Shown here in pieces: positions 11,269 through 22,775 of a stretch of DNA of 64,000 nucleotides. Position 1 is the first letter of the stretch. Each line of letters begins with the position of its first letter. The translations under genes and the position numbers were made by a program. Below the pieces are notes generated by a model. The model was given only the letters and a program-made list of their open reading frames with translations, made no database searches and had not been told where the DNA came from. The stretch comes from Bryoerythrophyllum caledonicum. Taxonomy: Eukaryota > Streptophyta > Bryopsida > Pottiales > Pottiaceae. The DNA is taken from contig OZ020526.1 in NCBI GenBank assembly GCA_963971425.1, positions 896,180 to 960,179 of the forward strand. Reading direction: 5' to 3'.

Positions 11269-12722
11269 TTAAACCTTAATTAGTTCATTGACATTGTCAG
11301 AAATCACCGTCTTGTCCTTGGACGCAGTGACCTCCTCATCTTCATCACCTTCATCCGCATCAGTGTTCGACTGGTCTCCCTGTAATCGCTCTGTCAAATC
11401 TTCATTAAGCTCATCCAATACTCGTACCTGAGCCTCAAGAAGAGTGATCTGCTTCTCCCGTTCCTCCAAGATCTTCTGCAATTCCTCGTGCTGAGTTGCA
11501 ACCAACTCGGTACTGGTTGTCACTGGAACCAATTCTCGCGATGAAACGGCACTGACCATAGCTCCCTCCAGAGAATTGACCTTGGTCTTCAATTCTTCAT
11601 TCTCCTTCTGCAACTGGTCCCGCAATGTCTCCCAATCTGTCTCCGCTTTCCCTCTTGCGACCGCCAATTCCGTCACCTTCTTCTTCTCCTGCATCCACAA
11701 CACCTAAAGTTCCTTGCGTTCCTGCTCGTTGATTAACTCCATCGACTTGAGCGTCTTGCGCTCTTTGGTCCATTCTGCTTCCTTCGCCCTAAAATTGCCC
11801 TCCAATCTCCCACACTTGAGAGTATCTTCCGCCACTGTCCGCTCCAATTCACCAATTCTAACCTTATACCCCTCAATCTCTCCCATCCTTAACTCCAATT
11901 CTCTCTTCAATCTGGACTCACTATCCAATTTGGTCACTGTCATCTGTAACTGAGTGAGCTGAGCTAAAACTACTTCCTTCAACTCTCTTGACTGCTACTC
12001 ACTCCCTGATGGACCAATTCTCTGATAAAGCTCTACCGAAACTGATGTTGCCGTAGACGTGCTACCCAATTGACGACCCAATACTTGCAACGGTGAACCA
12101 ATTTCACGCTGCTCACACCCTATTGCCCTACAACACTCTGCTATACTTGATGCAGCTTCCACAGATCGAATTGGTACCGCAACTGGTTGCTTCTTCTTCT
12201 CCTTAACCGGTACCTCCACCACTTGCACGCTCTTCTCATTCCCCTCTTGCTGCAATCCGTACTTGATCGCCTCGCTCACGTAGTTGGCGCACAGCAACGT
12301 CGTCACCTTCCCCATCTTCCTCTTCGCTTCGAGCTCTGCGTGGATTCGTGTCGCCACATAAGCTGCCCAATTAAACACCATCCTTCCAATGTCGCTACCT
12401 TCGAAAGCAGCAACTTCTTCGCCATGTACGTCGTGTGTCGATTCAGCGCCAGTCTCTTCTGCACGAAGCGCATCCACTCTCCCAACTCCGGCGTAGAAGC
12501 TTCTCCCGTCTCCCATCCTTGGCCCTTCTCAAACGCTTTGTCTCCTGACTTGAAGTAACTGCCTGGCATAAAATCCGACTCCAAATCACCCGACACCGGC
12601 AGCTCCCCCATCGGAAGATACAACACCTTGTTCAACATCGTCTCATCTATACCAATTATCTTGCCCTTCACTACACTCGACCCATCCGCAAGATCGTAAT
12701 TCTTCAGATATTCTGCTAACAA
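11269..12722 (-). mobile_element. Extra coding region between integrase and 3' LTR of the Ty3 element, coiled-coil rich
   Basis: About 1.45 kb after the integrase holds several open stretches on the element's coding strand. The first part is globular (LPMGELPVSG, WMRFVQKRLALNRHTTYMAK). The later part is highly charged with heptad-like Leu/Glu/Lys spacing (KENEELKTKVNSLEGA, EEREKQITLLEAQVRVLDEL), typical of a coiled coil, and ends in an acidic tail. No signal peptide or membrane segment was seen, so I do not call it an envelope gene although it sits where Athila elements carry one. Function unknown. It may resemble the additional ORFs of Tat/Ogre-type elements. Confidence 0.6.
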
Positions 12723-13286
12723 ATTTTACGTCAATTGGTGGCAAATTCTGCGACAACCGAATGAACCCGTGCATGTGCGCCTCACGAAAACACTGTTGCT
12801 TCTCCTTCGATCAACACACATCTAAACAAATAGGCTCCATATTCGTCACGATGATACACTCTAATGGTGGCAGGTCCTCCTTACGCCTCACATTGTGATG
12901 TCTCTCTTCTCTATTAGACTGTCTCTTGCTACGCTCCATCGCCATTGTTCACTACGACAAGCTAACTCACGCAACTATTCTTTCAAGCACACTACAATTG
13001 ACGCAAACACACAATGTTCACAAGAGTCCCACTTCTGGCTTCTACTATGGGTCTGTCTTCTTCCTTCTCACGATACCTCATAATGAACTGACCTACTCCA
13101 TTAACTTTGACAGCTTGCATTACCCTAACTGTCTCAATTCTCATTATTACCACCTCTTTCACTCACTTCACACGTACTAATCCATCATCACAACTAAACT
13201 GCCTACCTCCCTCTTCAAACAAAACCCGTCCCGGGTTTTTTTTTTAATTTGTATTATTATTTGAAGGCCAATTCTGACTACGTATT

Positions 13287-16200
13287 CTAAAGCCGTAACC
13301 GATTTCCATTAATACGAGTAGTAAATTTAGTTCCCATAAAATCTTCCAATTGCACCGAATCATTGATAAATCCTTCAATAACGCGATATGGGCCATGCCA
13401 ACAAACCTGAAATTTGCCTGGAAAATTTTTAAAACGACTATCATAAAGTAAGACTAAATCATTGGGCATAAAAGACTTTGGCCTTAATTTACTATCATAA
13501 TAATTCTTTCTTTGTTTTTGAATAGTTTCCATTGTAATTAAAGCATTTGCACAAATTTCATCCAATTCTTCCAATTTCGCTAACCGGTGTTCTAATGATT
13601 CGCAATCCCCTAATCGATTATCAATAGCAATTCGTAAACTAGGTACTTCCAATTCAATTGGTAAAATCGCTTCTTGTCCATAAACTAATTGAAAAGGTGT
13701 AGCATTTGTAGTAATTTTATATGCAGTACGGTACGCCCATAGAGCAGCAAACAATTTGGTGTCCCAATCTGTACCCGCTCCTGAAATTGTTTTCGTTAAA
13801 ATCTTGCATAAAATACCATTGGTCTTCTCTGTCTGTCCATTTGCTCTTGGATGATACAGAGTAGTTTTTCGATGTTTAATCTCATAATTGGTTGTTAATG
13901 CTTCAATTGTACTATTAATAAAATGAGCCCCTCGATCACTAACCAATTCCCTTGGACATCCAAAACGAGTAATAATATTTTCATATAAAAACGTGGCAAT
14001 CGTACTTGCATTATCAGTCTTTGTGGCAGAAGCTTCAGCCCATTTTGTAACATAATCAGTGGCCACCAATATATAACGTTTTTGACCAATCCGAGAAGCA
14101 GGTGCAATGGGGCCCACAAAATCAATACCCCGTTTCTCAAACGATGCTTGGGCAAGAATTGGTATTAATGACATTGTTGAAGTACCTGTTGGCCGTCCAA
14201 TTCTCTGACATGGATCACAGCGTCGTACAAATTGGTGCGCATCCGTGAATAATGTTGGCCACCAATATCCAGCCTGTAAAGCCTTGCGTGCAGTACTATC
14301 TCCAGCAAAATGCCCCCCACAACTATCCAAGTGACAGCCTTCTAATATAGTACAAACTTCATGCTGATAAATACAACGGTGTAAAATTCCATCCTTACCT
14401 TGCTTATATAAAGCTTCTCCAATCATGGTGTATGGTGCACTCTTTAAAATAAGACGACGCTTAAGTTTCTCCGTAAAATGTGAAGGAAACGTTTGAAATG
14501 TTAGATACTCGATCAACTCACTATATTCCTCAGAAATTACATCCACTGCAAATAATTGTGCACCAGGTAACGCATCATCAATTGGTTCATTTCCCAATAC
14601 ATTGGTTAAACGGGATAAATGATCAACATTGGCATGAGCCTTCCCCGGGCGTACATTGATAGTGAAATCAAATTCTTGTAATAACAGCACCCATCTTGCA
14701 ACACGACCGCTCAACTGAGGTTTATTAATCATATGTTTAAGAGCATCATGGTCCACATGAAATACAAATTTATAGCCAAGCAAATAATGTCTAAACTTTT
14801 GTATAGAATAAATCATTCCCAATGCTTCCCATTCAGCCGTAGTGTAATTGCGTTCTGCGGCAACCAATTGACGACTAGCATAGTAAATTGGGTGATCAAA
14901 TCCCTTATCATCTTTCTGGCTTAAAATAGAACCAATAGCTACATTGGACGCATCCACATATACATGAAATGGGATTTTCCAGCACGGTGCCACCAAAATT
15001 GGTGCACTTGCCAATTTTTGTTTTAACGTTTCAAAAGCTACGGTACATTCTTTAGTCCAAATTGGACTGGTTCCATCATTTGGAGGTTTCTTTAAAAGAC
15101 TAGTTAATGGTTGGCAGATAACTGCAAACGAATGGATAAATCTTCGATAATAACTGACATGTCCAACAAAGCCACGTACTCCCGTTATTGTATCCGGTTG
15201 CGGTAAATTTAAGATAAGCTTAACTTTATCAAGGTCTGTAGCAATTCTAGCAGTTGAAACTATATGACCCAATAATTTACCAGAGGGTACCCCGAATTGA
15301 CATTTGTCCGTATTTAGAGAGATTCCATATTTTGCACATTGTTCTAAACAATTTCCCAAACATTCCAAATGTCTCGCTCGTGAACTAAACATACAAAAGT
15401 CATCTAAAAATATCTCCATAGAAATTCTCAAGTACTCTTGAAATGCTTGTGTCATCACTCGTTGAAATGTGGCAGGTGCATTACAAAGCCCAAATGGCAT
15501 TACTTTGTACGCAAACGTTCCCCAATCCGTCGTAAAAGTAGTCTTCAATTGATCTTCTTTAGCAATTTTCACCTGATTATAACCGGAGAATCCATCTAAA
15601 AATGAATAACATTCATGTCTAGCTACAGCATCTAATATACTATCCGTAAATGGCAACGGAAAATAATCCTTTTTGGTCGCCGCATTCAATTTCCTAAAGT
15701 CTTGACAAATACAAATTTTCCATTCTTCTTCGGTACCATAACAATTGGTGAAACCCATTCGCTATATGGTATTGGATATATGAATCTTATCCAATTCTTC
15801 TTTAACCAATAACGAATATTTTGGATTAAGTCGATGTTGCCTTTGGCAAACTGATACAGCATTATCTTCCAATATAATTCGATGTTCACAGACTTCCGCT
15901 GGAATACCTTTTAAATCCGCATATGACCAGGCAAAAGCTGATTTATGCCTCATAAAATAGGAATGCCAAATTGCTTTTTCTTCACCCGTTATACCATCAT
16001 AAATTCGAATATTTTTGGGATCAGTCTCATTATCCAAATTTATGGATTGACACTTTGGAGTTTTAAAAACTTCTTGAATAACCTTATGCTCAGTATCAGA
16101 TTCTTTCATAAAATCAGACAAATTAGAACTTTCCAATTCAGGTTCCATAGCACTTGCTTGATGAACTTCATGCGGATTCATCCAATGTACAATCATATTA

Positions 16201-17375
16201 TCAGAATTATCATTAATAGCTGGATCAACTAAATATTCACCCAATCCTGCACATTGATATTTTACGGGATTACATTCGATGACTACCGGTTTATCAATAT
16301 GGATGCAATTGAAATCTTCCAATTCATCTTCTAAAGATTCCTCTTCATAGTTAGACGTGAACTCAAAATTAGCAACCTGTGTTTCCCCATGATATTGAAC
16401 TGGATACATGTGAATCACAATTTTATATTTTCCGGCCCCAATTGTCAATGTGCCTCTACCCAAATCATTACGAGCTTTTGCTTGATATAACCATGGCCTT
16501 CCTAATAAAATTGGATAAGACAATATTGAACTTTGCACTCTGAATACAATGTAATCAATCTTGTAAGTAATGCCCGAAATAACTATATCAATTCCCCTTA
16601 GTGTACCCATAGGTTTAACTCGACTGGAATCTGCCATTCGTAATACTACTGTTGTAGGTAACAATTGGTCCAATCCCAATTCGTCCATTGTGTCAGCATT
16701 CATCAAATTTACACTAAATCCACCATCAGCTTGTACACCTGGAACTAGCACACCATCAATAGAAACATCAATGGTTGGAGCTCCTGGATCGGGATTCAAA
16801 CTGACTTCTCTAATTTCCTTATTACGGGATCTGCGTCGAATTAATGACGAGTTTAATGAAGTACGACAATCTGGTGCAATCGCCAATAACTGTTTCATGG
16901 AAATTGTAGGTTGAACTGTATTTAAATCCTTTAAAATATCATACGGTTCCAGATTGTTTGTAATATCCAATGCCCGTTTCTTCTTTCCAATTTTGGGTTC
17001 TAGTACTGGTAAATTGGTCGTACTAATTTTTGGAACTGGTTCCTTAACTGGTTTCGGCGAAACCCGTATCATTGGTTCCTCCAAAGTATATGATTGTTTT
17101 AGCAACTGGGACAATATTGGTTCTTTGGGAATTGGTGAATAATCCAATATAGTGGTTGAATTGGTATGAATGTTTACCCCCGTTATTGTAATTGATTCGC
17201 CATTCTGAATTGGTATTGTTTGCTCTTCAACCATTGATTTTTCCAATGTTGGACTTGGTTCGATATTTTTCTGCAAATTCCGTGTGAGTACAGCTTGAAC
17301 TACTTCCACTCTATGCACTGGTGATTCTTGGTTAGTCTTAGGATTCTCTTCCACAATTTGTACTGTAATTGGCAC
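13287..17375 (-). mobile_element. Ty3 pol region: protease, RT, RNase H, integrase
   Basis: Order from right to left: linker rich in Pro and Thr; retropepsin-like block (GVQADGGFSVNLMN and ILLGRPWL); RT with FLDGFSGYNQVKI (motif A), MPFGLCNAPATFQRVM (motif B) and FLDDFCMFS (motif C); RNase H (FHVYVDASNVAIG, YTTAEWEALGMIY); integrase with an HHCC zinc site (CDPCQRIGRP), GIDFVGPI, the VSDRGAHF block and TEKTNG; then the integrase tail. Domain order is that of Ty3 elements. Confidence 0.88.
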
Positions 17376-17379
17376 CTGC

Positions 17380-19205
17380 TAGTCCCTGTTATTGGGATTA
17401 AATGGAGTATTACATTGGAAATATTGGTGACCAGACTGCTTACAATTTCCGCAAGCTGGAGCATAATCTTCTACAAATTTTGGATTTGGGCAATCACTGG
17501 CATAATGTCCTAATTGCCGACATCGAAAACAACGAACTATCTTTCTTCGTGAACCACCTGGCATATTGGGTGTCTCAACGGGTATATAACGACTTGGCTG
17601 ATTCCATGTAGCTTCAGTAAAGGATCTTGGTTGTTCAGTCGCAATAAATGTTGTATTGGGCTGTTGATTTGGTATAACTTGGAAATTTCCTTGTTGGTTG
17701 TTGCCACAATGTTGCATATTGGGCCTATAATTTGGGTTAAAATTTGGATTTTGAAAATTTCCACCACCTCTATTTTGTCGATTGGAACGATTACCGTCCC
17801 AATTCCCCATATTTCCAGTTTGCACTTGATTCACATCCCACTGAGTTGGTTGAATCATTGTCTGAGTGCCAAATTGCGGTTGACCATTTAAATACCAACA
17901 TTTAGCAGTAGGATGTTTTCCACCACAACACTTGCATTGTACTCCCGTTTGTCGTGGTGACGGACATTCCGTATCGAAATGACCCTGCCCCTTACAATTA
18001 TTACACCATACATTGGGTCTTGTAATAGTACGCTTCTGCCGTTTTTCTTTCTCTTTGGCCATATTAACCGCCAATTCTTCCATCTTCTTCGTAAGATTTC
18101 ATAACAGCGTCTCATTCGAATTTGGTACAGCACTTGAAGTTGGTAATTCATGTTGAGGATGAGTCAATGCTGAAGCATACGGTACTACTGCTGTGGGCGG
18201 TACTGATTGCAACGGTGTCGCATTGATCACTCCTTGTAAATTGGTAGTTCCTTGAGCCGCATTCACAGCCCATGGATAACTTCCTATTAATGTATTTCCT
18301 CTTTGTACTTGTATATTCACCGAATTGGGAATCATCGTGGGGCCTATAGGCAACAATTGATCATAATGGCATTCTTCCCATATCTTTGCATGTTCTAAAG
18401 ATGCTCCTATAGTAGCTCGTTGAGCCTCCTTTACAAACATTTTTAATTCCTGTGGATTCAAACCATTCATTATTATTGACAATATAAATGATTCAGGCAT
18501 CTGATTATTTGGCCATTTGCGAAGTATATCTGCAAATCTCCCATAATATAACTGAACTAGTTCGCCTAAGAACATTCTGCTTGTCATCAAACTTTCTCGA
18601 AGCCGATTCTCAAAATCAATTGGCCTAAAATGTGTTAGAAAAGCGTTTTTCAAAGCTTCCCAACTAGGAAATTGACCTACCGTTTGACGATTATACCATT
18701 CAAATGTCGTGTCTTTTAATGTGGCTGGGAACCATCTCAGCCATATATCTTCAGTTCTTCCATTATTGGCTACACACGTTGTCAAGAATTGTGACAAATG
18801 ATGATCTGGATCTGAACCTGGCCATCCATTAAATGTTGGCAATGGTGCAACACTTGTGGTGCGATCTCCTACTGCTCCCATTGCTACCGCAATTGGAACT
18901 TCAGGTGCCACTTCAGCCATTGGTTGTATTATTGGTTTTCTTCCAATATCTATTCGAATACTTCCTCTTCCTTTACTTCTGTTTTTATTTGAACCCTCGT
19001 CTGAAGAACTATCTCTTGTTTCCAATCCTTCTGGACTTTGACTACGTCCACTTCTCGAACACGAAAATGATGTCACTCTCCTAAGTTTTTCTCGTTGAGA
19101 TCTTTCCCGTAATTTCCGTAACGACTCTCTTGAGCACAATCTATCGTATCTTTCTTTAATCTGTCGATTCCTTCTTTGTAAATTGTCTTCATTATCACTA
19201 CTCAT
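17380..19205 (-). mobile_element. Ty3 gag region with three to four zinc knuckles
   Basis: The upstream part contains a typical retrotransposon gag core (WLRWFPATLKDTTFEWYN; YYGRFADILRKWP). Downstream, CCHC knuckles are visible: CNNCKGQGHFDTEC, CFRCRQLGHYASDC and CGNCKQSGHQYFQC, with a variant CKCCGGKHPTAKC between them. Four knuckle-like units are more than the one or two usual for plant Ty3 gags. Treated as a fossil; the frame is not continuous. Confidence 0.8.
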
Positions 19206-19353
19206 AATCCTTCATCTCTTCCACACATAACCTATAACATGCCAATTTATACTCCATAAAATTATAACCGAAGATCAGTTCTTATGATATTTTATTTTTA
19301 TTTTTATTTTTATTTTCTTTAAACAATTCTTAACATTTCATAATAATATCCAT

Positions 19354-19370
19354 CCCCGGCAGCGGCGCCA
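19354..19370 (-). other. Ty3 primer binding site (tRNA-Asp type)
   Basis: Three bases inside the 5' LTR the minus strand reads TGGCGCCGCTGCCGGGG. This complements the 3' end of plant tRNA-Asp (ending CCCCGGCAACGGCGCCA) with one mismatch. Athila-type elements use the same primer. Confidence 0.85.
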
Positions 19371-19373
19371 AAA

Positions 19374-20142
19374 TATAGTTATCGTTTTGATCGGATTGGA
19401 AATAAACCCAAAGCACCAAATCAGTATAGGTGGATTTGTTCGCGGGGAAAGACTGTTTATATGAATGCCACTATGTTATTGTCACGATTGATTACACACT
19501 TGCTTCCTAACTTCTCTTAACAATTACGCTCATTCAATTACTCTCTTGCATCACTCTAAACCTAAATATTCTCCAATTATCCATTCTTCATTCCTCATGA
19601 TCTCATAATCAGGTCAATTTATCTTTTCTTCACTGTAATCCCAATACAATGCATTCAATAATACGTGATTATCTTCCGTAATCACTTTCAATAACCAATT
19701 CTTTCACAGAGATTACAATCTCTTCACATACATCATTCAATTCTCTAACTTCTCTATCTTCACAACTCTCATACAATACTCATAACTTCACTTCCAATTC
19801 CACAATCACACTTCTTTAAACTCCAATTTCATTAACACTTCATCTAATCACAATCCTACAAAAGAAAATAGAAAACTCCAAAGAAAACAAAGAGGTAGCA
19901 CCAAGCTTGCCCCGGCTTACGACTAACACAGTCTGGCCTCGAATCCATCTTTCACAAAGTCTTTATCCAAAAACGAGAAACTAACTTCCAGATTCCAAAC
20001 GTCACATGCGTTTTCGCTTCTTAACCAACTTTTCAAGTAACTTCCCAATCTTACTACTGAACTACAAACCTAAGTTGCTAACTTCCGAAACTAACCAATT
20101 CTAATCCGTAAGTTAACACAAAAACTAATTACACATTCTATA
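19374..20142 (-). repeat. 5' LTR of the Ty3 element
   Basis: 769 bp, matches 10451-11219 with about three differences. The promoter and poly-A signal of the family should lie here; I could not place them with confidence. Confidence 0.93.
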
Positions 20143-20147
20143 GGAAT

Positions 20148-20626
20148 GTTAGTTTCTATAGTATAATCTAGTTCTTTGCAGTACTAATCCTTTTGTATAG
20201 AACAAAGTCTTACAAATGTAACTATGGATACCTTGAGTTACATGTTGAACACTTGGCATTAAAGTATGTATGTATTTAAGTTGCCAATTTGCCAATGAGA
20301 CAATCTCAGTCGTTTAAGTATTTTTTATAGTTTACAAATATCCTACCTTTCAATGTTTTTTTCACGGGGTCAGTGCCAATTTCATACAATGTGTACAAAT
20401 GTCATACATGTAACACCCATATTTCAATTAGAAAAACATCACAACATACTAAAAACTACATAATTATGGAATTCCCGAATTTTTGATAAAGTCAAATAAA
20501 ATAGTAAATGTTTGATTTTTTTTGAGGTCTAATAAAATAAAAATTGTGGAATTGTTTATTTGGTCCAGTTGAAATGATGCTATATGTTATGGAATTTGAT
20601 CTTCCATCACAACATGTAGGATCATT
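20148..20626. other. AT-rich spacer, probable 3' flank of the SUVR-like gene
   Basis: No coding sequence is supported here. Before the Ty3 insertion this stretch was continuous with the sequence ending at 10450, so it is old flanking DNA. It may contain the 3' untranslated region of the minus-strand SUVR-like gene. Confidence 0.4.
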
Positions 20627-22775
20627 TCACTCAAAATTGGAAATGTCAACTGCGAGTTGAATGGCTGGATCGTCAATTACTGTGTCCCGGCAGTGAGTGC
20701 TACCACACTTATAATGAAAGGGGAATACAACATCTACCTCGTTAACCTCTGATCTATCAAAGCAACAACCGTTATCCCAAGTCAATTCCTCCCAAGCCGG
20801 AATATTGACTCGTGCGAAGAAGGCTATGTGATATAATCCCATGTCGCTGTTGTCGAAATTCACTAGGACATCTATAAGGTTTGCGTCTTCACATCTGTAG
20901 AAAAAACAGGCACACACAAATTCAAAACCAAAATCAAACTACATGTTACAGTTTTCCAACAAAATTTCAAAACAATCATCTATATATATTCTGGGGTTTG
21001 AAGGAAATACCTATGATTTAAAAACCTTGTGGCATTGGAGAATTTTGTGGCGTCAATGCAAAATGTAACATTATCCAGATACTCGTCCTTTTTCCACTTG
21101 GCATTGAGCGTCATAGTGTATGCCTTTGACTTCCCTAATCTTCCTGAGGCCCTCCGATGCATCTACTCACCATCTGACACTATCTCCCCTACATACTCAA
21201 ACACAAAACTACCCTTAGAAATACAATTCATAGATCTTAGTCCCCACCCCTTATCTCCAGACCAAAACACTTGTATTGCAATAAATGATCCATTTTGGAC
21301 CACTCGATTTCCACATGAACGCGGACAAGTGCATGAACTAGTGCATTCCTGCAAAGAAAGCCTGTTTCTGTGGCCAGGACAAGCAACCTCGTCCGGCTCC
21401 CCGGAACAGTCTTCACCGCAAAACAATATTTCCTCCATCAAATCCTGCCCAAGGCTTTAATCAATAAATAAATGTACATGTTGTACCAATCTTGTACAGA
21501 GCAGTAAATTCAATACAAAGTGTACAACAAGGTACCTAGGAAGAAAAATTGTACACTTACAGGTTGGTCAAGAAGGACACTTCGGAGTCGACCTTGGTTT
21601 GTATATGGTCTTTGATTGAGATTTCCCATCCCACAACTGCAGCCACGTCGTCCAACACACTTACTATTGCAATCAAGGCTAGAATTTGGAGATTCTGTAT
21701 TCACGTTAAGTACTTGGGTTGCAATGGTAGACATCCTGGAGTGACAAATGTAAGTAAATTCTTGTAACTCATGGACCTTTGTGCTATCTAGGCACACCAA
21801 CACTGGAACAGCTTCGAGTCCATTGGATAAGTCCGTTGCATCAAAGCATAGTTGTTCCTATGGACAAAAATGCAATAAAAATACAACCTCAAAAACACGT
21901 AATCTTCTTACATTAGAGTCTAACCAAAGAGATATACTCCGTAGTCATTCTAAGAATTCAAATTCACGTTGCAAATTCAAATTCATAGTAAGATTGCAAT
22001 GACTCCCCCGACCAAATAGAGAGCCATTGCAAACTTGAAGTAGCTGCCGAAAATTATACTAACCGAATAGATAAAAAACTCATTTTCTCACTTTCGGCCG
22101 TCGCTTGGATTCTTTCTTCTTCTTTGAAGATTCCCCTTGCTTCTTTTTTGGGCCTTCTACTCTTGTCTCCGTTTCCTTGTTCAATGTACACCTTTGTCTC
22201 TTACTTCCCCTCTGCTTCAACGGCTCCACTGGCGCTTCAATATCATATGGGTTAGGATCCAGCGCGACCACCAGCTGCCCACATTGAGGCTCCACGCGCG
22301 AAGGCTCTGCATCCGTAGGAGGCTCCACTAGCTCTAGACGAGGACACTCCATATCTGCGTTTGGCTCCACCAGCTCTATACTCGGAGGCTCCACATCCGC
22401 AATCCGCTCCACCACCTTAAAACAATGAGAGGACGCATCCGCAAGTGTTACAGGCTCACTTTCAAGCTCTTCTTCCACCTGTTTATCCAACTCAGAGATG
22501 TGGATTCCTACAGATTGGCACAAGGACAATAAAAAACACCAAGGTACACGAAATGGACGGTGCTAATTGATCGAGCTGGTTTACAAAGGGCTGCGGGAAA
22601 ATATACTTGGAGGTACATTTTTTTTGTCCAAAAGTGAGTAACCCTAGCTGACTTTCACCCGTAGATCCAGACCTGGTATCAGTTCTAACTGACGTAGGAG
22701 ACTCATCTGAAGGTTCACTATCAAACTCACCAGCCACAACATCTGCAGCACCATCTGCAGCAACATCGAGCGCAG
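20627..22775 (-). pseudogene. SUVR1/2/4-like histone H3K9 methyltransferase gene, 5'-truncated and decayed
   Basis: Five exons can be fitted with GT-AG sites and matching phases: up to 22775-22659 (partial), 22507-22092, 21857-21561, 21444-21011 and 20895-20627. Exon 2 is low-complexity (ELVEP repeats, then a Lys-rich nuclear-signal-like end). Exon 3 holds DATDLSNGLEAVPVLV and the first pre-SET cysteines. Exon 4 has the rest of pre-SET, then CGNRVVQNG, DKGWGLRSM and FEYVGEIV. Exon 5 has CEDANLIDV, YHIAFFARV and EELTWDNG. The family methylates histone H3 lysine 9 in plant nuclei. Three defects suggest decay: an in-frame TAG at 21163-21165 within the SET core, Asn instead of the catalytic Tyr in the usual ELTWDYG, and one post-SET Cys replaced by Tyr (HYKCGSTHC). 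The N-terminal WIYLD domain expected for SUVR is absent because copia DNA begins at about 22778. Confidence 0.82.

Larger units (their letters stand above)
10451..20142 (-). mobile_element. Ty3 (non-chromovirus, Athila/Phygy-like) LTR retrotransposon, young
   Basis: The element is 9,692 bp with 769-bp LTRs (10451-11219 and 19374-20142) and a 5-bp target duplication GGAAT (10446-10450 and 20143-20147). By eye the LTRs differ at about 3 positions, all transitions, so the insertion is recent (likely well under a million years at usual plant rates). Parts on the minus strand: primer site, gag with zinc knuckles, protease, RT, RNase H, integrase, then an extra coding region before the 3' LTR. Protease has DGGFSVNLM, RT has YxDD-like FLDDF, and integrase has a GIDFVGPI start with D and E blocks. 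The RT-integrase text resembles Athila, Phygy and other non-chromovirus Ty3 groups; no chromodomain was seen. Structurally it looks complete, but the coding part carries roughly half a dozen interruptions. Confidence 0.92.

Noticed and set aside
11269-12722. Envelope gene of the Ty3 element
   Set aside because: No signal peptide, membrane segment or cleavage-site-like sequence was seen; only position suggests env.
21163-21171. A very short intron removing the TAG in the SUVR SET core
   Set aside because: GTGAGTAG looks donor-like but no acceptor or room for an intron exists, and the text aligns with SUVR proteins straight across.
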